Assembly (NCBI GenBank): GCA_009691715.1 | Contig: SIAN01000001.1 | Span: forward strand, 62,001-126,000 | DNA length: 64,000 nucleotides | Direction: 5' to 3' | DNA from: Planctomycetota bacterium | GTDB lineage: Bacteria > Planctomycetota > B15-G4 > SIAN01 | Shown here: positions 22,701 to 30,213 of the stretch, piece after piece | Position numbering within the stretch: position 1 is the stretch's first letter | How the letters are laid out: every line of letters starts with the position of its first letter | Notes under the pieces: generated by a model | The model's database searches: none | What the model was told of the DNA's origin: nothing | Seen by the model: only the letters and a program-made list of their open reading frames with translations | Translations under genes and position numbers: made by a program

Positions 22701-23432
22701 CCACCGCCGATGCCGATCGAAGTGGTGATCGACTTGAACCTGTTCCATGAGCCGATCGCCGCGCTCGACAGCGAGGCGGAGAAGCTGCGCGCGACGGTCG
22801 CTCGGCTCGGCCCGGTGAACGTGATCGCGATCGAGGAGTTGCAGGCGGTCGAGGGCCGCGCCACGTTCCTGCACAAGCAGAAGCAGGACTTAGGCGATGC
22901 CAAGCTGAAGCTGAAGGAGATGATCGAGGAGATTGATCGCGAGTGCGAGGTGCGCTTCACCGCAACCTACGATGCGGTGCGCGAGCACTTCAAGGCGCTT
23001 TTCCGCCGGCTCTTCGGCGGCGGGCGCGCCGACCTCACCTTGGTCGAGACCGACGATCCGGCCGAGATGGGGGTCGAGATCGTGGCCGCCCCGCCCGGCA
23101 AGGATCCGCGCTCGATCGCGATGCTCTCCGGCGGCGAGCGGACGCTCACCGCGGCGGCGCTGCTCTTCGGGCTGTTCTCGACCAAGCCGTCGCCGATTTG
23201 CGTCCTCGACGAAGTCGACGCGGCGCTCGACGAGGCCAACGTCGAACGCTTCGCGCTGATGGTGAAGGACTTCCTCGACCGCACGCAATTCCTGATCGTG
23301 ACCCATCACAAGCGCACGATGGCAGTGGCCGACACGCTCTACGGCGTGACCATGGAAGGCAACGGGATCTCGCGCCCGATCGCCATGCGCTTCGAGAAGG
23401 AGCAGGCGCGCTCGCATGCCGCAACCGCCTGA
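19698..23432 (+). CDS. smc: Chromosome segregation protein SMC
   Basis: This is the SMC ATPase that organises and segregates the chromosome, 1244 aa. The N-terminal head has FKSFAHRTEF and Walker A GPNGCGKSN near 31-39, then the Q-loop region. A first coiled coil runs from about 165 to 490, followed by a globular hinge near 500-650 and a second coiled coil. The C-terminal head has the signature LSGGER near 1143 and Walker B CVLDEVDAALDEAN near 1168. An unusual proline-rich stretch interrupts the returning coil at about 967-1014. It overlaps the upstream gene by four bases (ATGA). Confidence 0.96.
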   Translation: MKLTKVEMYGFKSFAHRTEFLIGDGITAVVGPNGCGKSNLVDAIQWALGETRPTKLRSSGMSDVVYRGESATVDGAEVSLTFDNADQRMPHPSAEVRVTRRLSKDGEGEYRINDAPAKLKELKDLFLDTGLGVGGYSFMAQGQIDAILRASPIERRVLLEEAAGTSRYRVRRKEAVRRLDRTDQDLQRASDLLGELERQVRSLKVQAGRARTYVEKRDRLRCVLAVLLARRRRELAALLAEIAEQKSAALQALAAGRAELIGAEESLSTREDEQAALAATISDLRTTLADRRARGEHLGARLADLAERAEGNAREREESSARRVEIGEQIEELERAAREAEARVAEVAEQEHDRREEKLLAQRRVQELVRQAQELERELLELERDELDLVDAEQRARSALADVESHWKALSQSRRKLEERSSERSRAIADTAGSVRSMQRKVDLLTSDRTALESELSADDDVLARLYSERQSLFDRVRHRDAKVEGEKSKLQVVLEAIARHEGVSEVVRGLLDRAAEGDPELAGVEGIVADLVTAPNETARALEAALGPLAEALVVKDRATADRLLAVLRREGLERIRILSRSEIPAHGSKGGAALAWNELLRASSFDAKDGALLAALLGRFDLLPGDVSMNLCSPWGGRSLVSAEGEVMISPFESISRGRGEFLGLITRRNERERLKASVARGEAECAAWRVEQDGKQDEIALRERDREARARRRAEASQLEGVAHKELQSGLNRLELLREELGLDARELVALEKRSGELKRDARELRARREALEQKRLEARALRAQLAETLHGGSDERRQAEEIAAALDIEVAKLAERAKAAHDAREAARQRARERHEECKRADRRLVELGEEEVHLREAQSAAGAERTRVLAEIEGQQHELSARQGDLDLHKAASTELRRRVHELRGTVDAAGRESQGCELREQEQRLHSSILERKVREELLLEPDDLVAQMTRVEEGRSNSVVLPPPPPSIDLGWAAGASANGAVAPVEVVIPALPAPPPMPIEVVIDLNLFHEPIAALDSEAEKLRATVARLGPVNVIAIEELQAVEGRATFLHKQKQDLGDAKLKLKEMIEEIDRECEVRFTATYDAVREHFKALFRRLFGGGRADLTLVETDDPAEMGVEIVAAPPGKDPRSIAMLSGGERTLTAAALLFGLFSTKPSPICVLDEVDAALDEANVERFALMVKDFLDRTQFLIVTHHKRTMAVADTLYGVTMEGNGISRPIAMRFEKEQARSHAATA

Positions 23433-24402
23433 GCGCGGGGCGCCTCCGAGTGAGGCCGCAGCGGAGCGTCCGACCCTGCGCCACCGGGTCGAGTACGGGC
23501 TGGTGCGGTGCGTGCTCGGCGTCGCGCGGGCGCTGCCGTCGGGCGCGGCGGCGCGACTTGCGGACGCGGTCGGGACGTTGATGCGCTGGGTGCTGCCGAG
23601 CCGGGCGAAGCTTGCGCGGGCGCAGCTGGCGGCCGCGCTCGGCCGCCCGTCGGACGATCCGGAAGTCGCGGCGTGGGCGCGCCAGTCGTTTCGCCATTTC
23701 ATGCATCTCCCGCTCACGCTGGCGCGCGCGCCGAGGCAGATCGAGCGCGGCGAGATCGCGTCGCTCGTCCGATTCGCGGATCGCGAGCAGCTCGACCGGG
23801 CGCTCGCGCGCGGGCGCGGCGCGATCCTGCTCACCGGCCATTTCGGCAATTGGGAGTTGTTCGGGCTGGTGGCGGCGCCGTCTGGGATCCTGTCGTCGGT
23901 CGTGGCGCGGCCGCTCAAGAATCGGCTGCTCGATCGCGAGTTGACCCGGCTGCGCAGTTGCTTTGGGACGAAGATCGTCGGCAAGGAGGGCGCGGGTCTG
24001 CGACTGGCGCGCGAGCTCAAGGCCGGCCGCTGCATCACGCTGCTGAACGACCAGCACGCCGGCAGCCGTGGTCTGCGCGTGCCGTTCTTCCACGCCGACG
24101 CTTCAACCTTCACCATGGCGGTCGCGTTGTCGCGCCGCTTCGGATCGCCGATCGTGCCGTTCTTCGCGCGCGTCGACGGAGTCCAACACATCGCCGTCCG
24201 CTTCGAGGCGGCGCTGGTGCCTGATCCGACGCTCTCCGACGAAGAGGACGCCTATCGCCTGACGTTGCTGTTCCACCGCCGACTCGAGGCAGCGATCCGG
24301 GCCGATCCGGGGCAATACCTCTGGTTCCACCGTCGCTGGAAGCCAAGCGGGCAAGAACCCAAACCGCTCTGGCGCCAGCGCTATGATCGCGCGCCCTCAT
24401 GA
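23416..24402 (+). CDS. LpxL/HtrB-type lipid A acyltransferase
   Basis: This is a late acyltransferase family protein (328 aa) that would add a secondary fatty acid to a lipid A precursor at the inner membrane. The catalytic HX4E motif is present as HFGNWE (His142, Glu147). The later family landmarks LNDQHAG and VPFF and the closing YLWFHRRWK are also present. It overlaps smc by 17 bases and the next gene by four. Neighbouring heptose and core-sugar genes support a role in LPS assembly. Confidence 0.9.
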   Translation: MPQPPERGAPPSEAAAERPTLRHRVEYGLVRCVLGVARALPSGAAARLADAVGTLMRWVLPSRAKLARAQLAAALGRPSDDPEVAAWARQSFRHFMHLPLTLARAPRQIERGEIASLVRFADREQLDRALARGRGAILLTGHFGNWELFGLVAAPSGILSSVVARPLKNRLLDRELTRLRSCFGTKIVGKEGAGLRLARELKAGRCITLLNDQHAGSRGLRVPFFHADASTFTMAVALSRRFGSPIVPFFARVDGVQHIAVRFEAALVPDPTLSDEEDAYRLTLLFHRRLEAAIRADPGQYLWFHRRWKPSGQEPKPLWRQRYDRAPS

Positions 24403-25361
24403 CGCTTCCGCTCGAACGGTTGAAGACCTACGCGCTCTCGGAGCGACCGAGCCTCGTCTCGAAGGAGGGGTTCGCCCGCGTCGAGGTGCCGCCGCCCGGC
24501 GCGGTGGCCGCCTTGCTTGGCGCGCTGCCGGACGTGCTCGGCGCGCGTGCGCTGCGCCAGCTCGCGCGGGCGCTGCTTGACGCACGGCGTGCCAAGGCGC
24601 CGATCGCCCTGGGCATCGGCGCGCACGTGCTGAAGGTCGGGCTTTCGCCGCTGCTGGTCGACTTGATGGAGCGCGGATTCGTGCAGGCGCTGGCGACCAA
24701 TGGCGCCGGCGCGATCCATGACGTCGAGCTGGCGATGATCGGCGCCACCTCGGAGGACGTCGCGAGCGCGCTGAAGGACGGCTCGTTCGGCATGGCGCGC
24801 GACACCGCGGAGTTCCTGAACGGCGCGGTGCGCGCTGGCGTGGCGGACGGCCTCGGCTTCGGTGCCGCGGTCGGCCGTGCGATCGATCGTGCGGCGCTGC
24901 CGCATCGCGAACTCTCGGTCCTCTGGCACTGCTTCCGGCGCGGCCTGCCGGGCACAGTCCATGTCACGCTTGGCGCCGACATCGTGCACATGCATGCGAG
25001 CGCCGATGGCGCCTCGATCGGCGCGGCGAGCCTCGCCGACTTCCGCCGCTTTGCCGAGCTGGTCGCCACGCTGCAAGGCGGCGCTTACGTGAACGTGGGC
25101 TCTGCGGTCACGTTGCCCGAGGTGTTCTTGAAGGCGCTCGCGATCGCGCGCAACCTCGGCGCGACGGTCGATCGCTTCACCACCGCGAATCTCGACCAAC
25201 TGTCGCACTACCGGCCGCGGATGAACGTGCTCGACCGGCCGGCGGCGGGGCCGAGCTTCGACCTGCGCGGACATCATGAGATCCTGCTGCCGTTGCTGCG
25301 CTGGCTCTTGATCGATCCGCCGGCCGATTGGGTGCAGGATACGGCGAAGGGGACGCGATGA
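24399..25361 (+). CDS. Unknown protein resembling the deoxyhypusine synthase fold
   Basis: I do not recognise a characterised function for this 320-aa protein. It has no signal peptide or membrane segment. The order of motifs GIGAHVLKVGLSP, ATNGAGAIHDVE, GADIVHMH and GGAYVNVGSAVTLPEVFLKA recalls the NAD-binding deoxyhypusine synthase family, where a GG/GA loop and an NxGSA-like loop frame the nucleotide. True deoxyhypusine synthesis is not expected in bacteria, so an amine- or sugar-related activity is only a guess. It overlaps both neighbours by four bases, between the lipid A acyltransferase and hldE, so it probably serves the same envelope pathway. Confidence 0.5.
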   Translation: MTLPLERLKTYALSERPSLVSKEGFARVEVPPPGAVAALLGALPDVLGARALRQLARALLDARRAKAPIALGIGAHVLKVGLSPLLVDLMERGFVQALATNGAGAIHDVELAMIGATSEDVASALKDGSFGMARDTAEFLNGAVRAGVADGLGFGAAVGRAIDRAALPHRELSVLWHCFRRGLPGTVHVTLGADIVHMHASADGASIGAASLADFRRFAELVATLQGGAYVNVGSAVTLPEVFLKALAIARNLGATVDRFTTANLDQLSHYRPRMNVLDRPAAGPSFDLRGHHEILLPLLRWLLIDPPADWVQDTAKGTR

Positions 25362-26836
25362 GCGGCAGCGCCAAGCTCGATGGTGCGGCGCCACCGGAGC
25401 TCGCTCTGCGCTTGGCGCGACGGCGGGTGCTGGTGGTGGGTGACCTGATCCTCGATCGCTACGTGCGCGGCGACGTGCCGCGAATCTCCCCCGAAGCGCC
25501 GGTGCCGGTGGTCCACGTGCAGGGCGAGGAGGAACGGCCGGGTGGCGCGGCCAACGTCGCCGCCAACGTTGCGAGCCTCGCCGGCAAGGCGCTTCTGGTC
25601 GGCGTCTGCGGCAACGACGCGGCTGGCAAGCGGCTGAAAGAGTGCGTGACCGCGGCGGGAGTGGCGGCCAGCGGGATCCGGGTCGACCGCAGCCGACCGA
25701 CCATCGAGAAGACGCGGATCATGGCGCGCCACCAGCAGATGTTGCGCGTGGATCGCGAGCAGGCGCACGCCATCGACGGCGTGCTCGAGCAGCGCGTGAT
25801 CGGTCAGCTCCGCGCGCTGCGTGGGAAGGTCGACGCGGTGATCCTCTCCGACTACGCGAAGGGCCTGTTATCGCCGGGCGTGATCGCGGCGGCGTGCAGC
25901 CTCGGCGCGGAGGTCCTGGTCGATCCGAAGGGACGCGACTTCGCCAAGTACCGCGGTGCGCACGGCATCACGCCGAATGCTGCGGAGGCGGAGGCCGCGA
26001 CCGGTTGCGACACGGCGACGCTCGAAGGCTGTCGGGCGGCGGCGAACCAACTGCTGCGCGACGTTGGCTTGCGCTGGGTGGTGATCACGCGCGGGGCGCG
26101 CGGGATCTATTGGCGCACGGCCGATGGCCAGGAAGGCGATGCGCCGACGCGCGCGCGCAGCGTGTTCGACGTCACTGGCGCGGGCGACACGGTGATCGCG
26201 GTATTGGCGCTGGCACGCGCGGCCAAGCTCGATCTCGGCGCCGCGGTCGATCTGGCCAACGCTGCGGCCGGGCTTGTCGTCGAGCGGCTTGGCGCCGCGA
26301 GCGTCACGCCGGCCGAACTCGCGAACGCGCTCGCGCACGGCTTCTCGACCGCGACCAAGGTGATGACGCGTGCGGCGGCTGCGGTCGTCTCGCGCCAGCT
26401 CGCGGCGCAAGGCCGGCGGGTGGTGCTGACCAACGGCTGCTTCGACCTGCTGCATGCCGGTCACGTGCAGTCGCTCGAGTTCGCGCGATCGCAGGGCGAC
26501 GCGTTGTTCGTCGCCGTGAATGACGACGCATCGGTGCGTCGTGCGAAGGGCTTTTGCCGTCCGGTGCAGCCGCTCGACGCGCGCTTGCGCGTGCTCGCCG
26601 CATTGGCCTGCGTCGACGCGGTCTTCGGCTTCGATGACGACACGCCGGAGCGCGTCGTGCCGGAGCTGTCGCCAAGCGTGCTGGTGAAGGGGGAGGACTG
26701 GCGCGACAAGGGCGTCGTCGGACGCAACTGGGTCGAGTCGCACGGCGGTCGAGTCGTGCTCGCGCCGATCGTCGGCGGCCATTCGACTTCGCAGATCATC
26801 GAACGGATCCGGGCCAGCGCGGGGAGGCGGCGATGA
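25358..26836 (+). CDS. hldE: Bifunctional heptose-7-phosphate kinase / heptose-1-phosphate adenylyltransferase
   Basis: HldE (492 aa) makes ADP-heptose precursors for the LPS core. The N-terminal PfkB/ribokinase domain (about 1-320) has the GGAANVAANVA motif and the catalytic DVTGAGDT loop. The C-terminal nucleotidyltransferase domain (about 345-490) has NGCFDLLHAGH and a later HSTSQIIERI. The ATG at 25358 overlaps the upstream stop and was preferred over 25328. The phosphatase GmhB and the epimerase HldD are not in the window. Confidence 0.93.
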   Translation: MSGSAKLDGAAPPELALRLARRRVLVVGDLILDRYVRGDVPRISPEAPVPVVHVQGEEERPGGAANVAANVASLAGKALLVGVCGNDAAGKRLKECVTAAGVAASGIRVDRSRPTIEKTRIMARHQQMLRVDREQAHAIDGVLEQRVIGQLRALRGKVDAVILSDYAKGLLSPGVIAAACSLGAEVLVDPKGRDFAKYRGAHGITPNAAEAEAATGCDTATLEGCRAAANQLLRDVGLRWVVITRGARGIYWRTADGQEGDAPTRARSVFDVTGAGDTVIAVLALARAAKLDLGAAVDLANAAAGLVVERLGAASVTPAELANALAHGFSTATKVMTRAAAAVVSRQLAAQGRRVVLTNGCFDLLHAGHVQSLEFARSQGDALFVAVNDDASVRRAKGFCRPVQPLDARLRVLAALACVDAVFGFDDDTPERVVPELSPSVLVKGEDWRDKGVVGRNWVESHGGRVVLAPIVGGHSTSQIIERIRASAGRRR

Positions 26837-27849
26837 GCCTCGCCGCGATCGTCAAGCAGATGCAGGGCGCTCCGATCGGCGTGGTCGGCGACCTGATCGC
26901 GGACATCTACGTGTACACCCGGCCGGCGCGCCTGTCGCGCGAGGCGCCGGTGCTGATCGTTCATCACGAGCGCGAGGAGCTGATCCCGGGCGGCGCCGCC
27001 AACACCGCGCGCAACCTGGCTGAGCTCGGCGCCAAGGTGTGGCTGGTCGCCGACATCGGCGCCGACCGGACCGGCGACGAGGTTGCGGCGATCCTGGCGC
27101 GTTCCGGCGTCGAGACTTCGGCGTTGTTGCGACGCGACGATCGGCCGACCGTGACCAAGACGCGGATCCTCGCCGGTGATCCGCATCGCACCAAGCAGCA
27201 GCTCTTCCGCATCGATCGCGAGCCCAAACGCAGCGAAGTGAAGCCGCGCGAAGCGGAGGCGATCGCGCGCCTCGAACGGATCGATCCGCACGTGCGCGCG
27301 TGGCTGGTCAGCGACTACGACTACGACCTGCTGTCGCCGGGCGTGATCGAGTGGCTGCGGCGCCGGGCGACGCACAAGCCGGTGATCGTCGATTCGCGCC
27401 ACCGCCTGCCAAGCTTCCGCGGAGTCTCGGTGCTTACGCCCAACGAGGAGGAGGCGGAGGCCGCCGCCGGCACGCCGATCGAGTCGAGCGCCGACGCCAT
27501 CGCGGTCGGTCGCAAGCTCGCGGCGCAGCTCGCGGTCGGTGCCGTGCTGCTGACGCGTGGCAAGAACGGAATGATGCTGTTCGAGGCCGGCGTCGAGCCG
27601 GTGGAGTTCCCGGTGGTGGGCATCCGCGAGGTGGTCGACGTTTCCGGTGCCGGTGACACGGTGGTCGCCGCCTTCACGGCTGCGCGGCTGGCGGGGGCGT
27701 CGTTGCGGGAGGCGGCTTGGATCAGCAACTGCGCAGCAAGCGTCGTGGTGATGAAGGTCGGAGCCTCGACCTGCAGCCCGAATGAATTGTCGGCGATCTT
27801 CGACTTGGCGCCGATGCCGGCATCCGCAATCCGCCGCGCCGAGGCATGA
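26833..27849 (+). CDS. PfkB-family kinase related to the heptose kinase HldA
   Basis: This 338-aa single-domain ribokinase-like protein is related to the kinase half of HldE. It has GDLIADIYV at the start, PGGAANTARNLAELGA near 50, and the catalytic DVSGAGDT loop near 275. It would phosphorylate a sugar phosphate, most likely a heptose or similar. It directly follows a complete hldE (ATGA overlap), so it is either a second heptose kinase or one with another sugar. Sequence alone does not decide. Confidence 0.85.
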   Translation: MSLAAIVKQMQGAPIGVVGDLIADIYVYTRPARLSREAPVLIVHHEREELIPGGAANTARNLAELGAKVWLVADIGADRTGDEVAAILARSGVETSALLRRDDRPTVTKTRILAGDPHRTKQQLFRIDREPKRSEVKPREAEAIARLERIDPHVRAWLVSDYDYDLLSPGVIEWLRRRATHKPVIVDSRHRLPSFRGVSVLTPNEEEAEAAAGTPIESSADAIAVGRKLAAQLAVGAVLLTRGKNGMMLFEAGVEPVEFPVVGIREVVDVSGAGDTVVAAFTAARLAGASLREAAWISNCAASVVVMKVGASTCSPNELSAIFDLAPMPASAIRRAEA

Positions 27850-27916
27850 TGCGCCGCTCCGTCGGCGCGTCGCAGCGCCGTGCATCGAACGGGAACCGGG
27901 ACTGGAGAAAGCCGCC

Positions 27917-28675
27917 ATGGGCCAGATCGTCCGCGACCACGAAGAACTGGCGCGCCGACTGCGCGGCCTGCGCGACGGTGGCAAGAAGGTGGTCTTCACC
28001 AACGGCTGCTTCGACCTGCTCCATGTTGGCCACATTCGTTGTCTGCAGGACGCGGCACGGCGCGGCGACTTCCTGGTCGTGGCGCTGAACAGCGACGCCT
28101 CGATCCGCAAGCTGAAGGGGCCGGAACGGCCGGTGCAGCCGGAAGACGAGCGCGCCGAACTTTTGTGTGCACTGCAATGCGTCGCCTACGTCACGATCTT
28201 CGAGGACGAGACCTGCGGTCCGCTGCTGCGGCAGCTGCGGCCGCAGATCGTCGCGAAGGGGACCGACTACTCGCTGGCGACGCTCCCGGAGCGCGACGTG
28301 CTGCAGGAGATCGGCGCCGAGCTGGTGCTGGTGGGCGATCCCAAGGACCACTCGACGATCGACCTGATCACCCAGATCAAGGACGGGCGCGGCGCGAGTC
28401 CGAAGACGAAGCGCAAGCCGGCCAAGAAGCCGACGTCGGCCGTGAAAGCCGCCAAGCCGGCGGCGAAACCAGCCGCATTGAAGCCAATGGCGACCAAGCC
28501 GATCGGGAGCAAGCCGGTCGTGAAGGCAGCGCCGGCGATGGGTGCTGCGCCGAAGCTCCGGTCGAAGGTCGCGCCGAAAGTCGCACCGCTGGTCACTGAC
28601 AAGATCCCCGCCAAGGCGGCGAATCCGCCGGCAGCGAAGAAGAAGGGCAACGCGGCTTCCGAGGCGCATGCCTGA
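27917..28675 (+). CDS. RfaE2-type sugar-1-phosphate nucleotidyltransferase with Lys/Ala-rich tail
   Basis: The first 150 residues are a cytidylyltransferase-fold domain related to the adenylyltransferase half of HldE. It has NGCFDLLHVGH near 34, VVALNSDASIRKLKG near 55, and DHSTIDLITQI near 145. About 100 residues of Lys/Ala/Pro repeats follow (AAKPAAKPAALKP style), resembling histone H1-like tails. Such tails bind nucleic acids or polyanions. Its role on a sugar nucleotidyltransferase is unknown. The ATG at 27917 has GGAGAAAG upstream. The earlier open frame from 27782 overlaps the kinase gene. Confidence 0.85.
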   Translation: MGQIVRDHEELARRLRGLRDGGKKVVFTNGCFDLLHVGHIRCLQDAARRGDFLVVALNSDASIRKLKGPERPVQPEDERAELLCALQCVAYVTIFEDETCGPLLRQLRPQIVAKGTDYSLATLPERDVLQEIGAELVLVGDPKDHSTIDLITQIKDGRGASPKTKRKPAKKPTSAVKAAKPAAKPAALKPMATKPIGSKPVVKAAPAMGAAPKLRSKVAPKVAPLVTDKIPAKAANPPAAKKKGNAASEAHA

Positions 28676-30209
28676 CGAGTCGGCCCGCGGCGAGTGGCGG
28701 CTCCGCGCCGTGGTCGGTGCCGAGCAACGATTCGCCGGTTGGCCGCGTGGGGCGCAGTGGCCTTGGCCCGAGGGTGCCGCGCAGATCATCGGGCGCAATG
28801 AAGGTAGGGCCGCTTGGCGGCTCGCAGAGGCGCCGGCGTTGGTCGCCAAGACTTTCGCGAGCCGTCAGCACCGTGCCGCGGATCGCGAGGCACGGCTGCT
28901 CGAGGAGTGCGCGCGGCGTGGCGCCGCGGCTCCGCCGTTGGTCGCGCGGGCCATGCACGAAGACGGCCGACAGGTGCTGTTCCTGCTTGCGGCAGATGGT
29001 GAGCCGCTCGCCGAGGCGCTCGCGCGAGTGCAGGGTGGCAGGCGGCGAGCGCTCCTTGCGGCGCTCGGGGTCACGATCGCCGCGCTTCATCGCAGCGGGA
29101 TCGTGCACCGGCAGCTCTTCGCCTGGCACGTTCTCGTCGCCGCCAACGCGGCGGCGGCGCCACAGGTGACGCTGGTGGATTGGGCTGCGGCACGCACCGG
29201 TCGCGCGCCGGCGCGCGCCGCGCGAGCGATGGATTGGGCCGCGCTGTTCGCGACGATGTCGCGCGACGAACTCACGCTGGCCGAGCGCGGAAGATTGCTG
29301 CGCGCAGCGGAGACGGATCGCGGGCAACGCCGCGTGTTCGCCGCGGCGATCCGTCGTGCGCGCGAGGGACTGCTCGCAAAAGGGCGATTGCCCTGGCCGC
29401 GCGCGATGGTCGATCGCGGTGACCGGGAGGGGCGGGTCGTGGTCGCGGCGGCGGTGGCGGAGCGGATGGCGCCGGGCGGGGCGGCGCTTGCCGCGGAGAG
29501 CTGGCTCGCTCCCGAAGGTGTCGTGTGCGTCCGCGTGCGCGATGGACGGGAGAATCTGCGCTGGCTCGCGCCCCCCTCTGAACCGACCGCGACCTGGTTC
29601 GGCAAGCGTTTCGAGCACACGCCCTGGCGACGGCGGGCGCCGGCGTTCCAAGAGTGGGTGAACCAGCGGGCGCTTGGGTCGCTCGGGATCGCCGTGCCCG
29701 AAGTGGTCGCGGTCGCTCGGCGTGAAGGCGGCGCGTCGGTGATCTGGACGCGTGGCGTGGTGCCGGGAACGACCCTTCGCGAACTGCTGCCGACGGTCGC
29801 GGATCGAGCCCGCCGCAACGCGTTGCTCGCGCGCGCCGGCCGGATCGCGGCGCGGCTGCACGCCGCCGGATTCGTGCATCGCGATCTCTACCTCGACCAC
29901 CTGCTGCTCGAGCATCGCGATCGGCTCGAGCAACCCGGCGGCGTGCCCGACCGCCTGGTGCTGATCGATCCGTCGCGAGTGGCGTTTCACGTGCGCCTGC
30001 CGGAGCGTGCGCGGACCAAAGACCTCGCGGCGCTCGAGTTTTCCGCGCGTGCGGCGGGCGCGACGCGGGCGGAGCGGTGGCGAGCGCTGCTGATCTACGC
30101 GCGAGGGGATCGCCGGGCAGCGCGGCGGCTTGCAGGCCTTGCGCTGGCGAAGGCGGCGCGCATCGCGGCCCACGAGCGGCGTCACGGCCGGCCGGCACCT
30201 CGAGCGTGA
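28668..30209 (+). CDS. Tandem LPS-kinase-like protein
   Basis: The protein (513 aa) contains two successive domains of the WaaP/KdkA lipopolysaccharide-kinase type. In the first (about 40-240) the catalytic loop reads VHRQLFAWH and the metal loop VDW, so the catalytic Asp is replaced by Gln. In the second (about 300-500) the loop reads FVHRDLYLDHLL and LIDPSRV, as in active kinases of this family. The first half is therefore probably a pseudokinase. The family phosphorylates heptose or Kdo in LPS inner core. It overlaps the upstream gene by 8 bases within the LPS run. Confidence 0.8.
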   Translation: MPDESARGEWRLRAVVGAEQRFAGWPRGAQWPWPEGAAQIIGRNEGRAAWRLAEAPALVAKTFASRQHRAADREARLLEECARRGAAAPPLVARAMHEDGRQVLFLLAADGEPLAEALARVQGGRRRALLAALGVTIAALHRSGIVHRQLFAWHVLVAANAAAAPQVTLVDWAAARTGRAPARAARAMDWAALFATMSRDELTLAERGRLLRAAETDRGQRRVFAAAIRRAREGLLAKGRLPWPRAMVDRGDREGRVVVAAAVAERMAPGGAALAAESWLAPEGVVCVRVRDGRENLRWLAPPSEPTATWFGKRFEHTPWRRRAPAFQEWVNQRALGSLGIAVPEVVAVARREGGASVIWTRGVVPGTTLRELLPTVADRARRNALLARAGRIAARLHAAGFVHRDLYLDHLLLEHRDRLEQPGGVPDRLVLIDPSRVAFHVRLPERARTKDLAALEFSARAAGATRAERWRALLIYARGDRRAARRLAGLALAKAARIAAHERRHGRPAPRA

Positions 30210-30213
30210 GACG

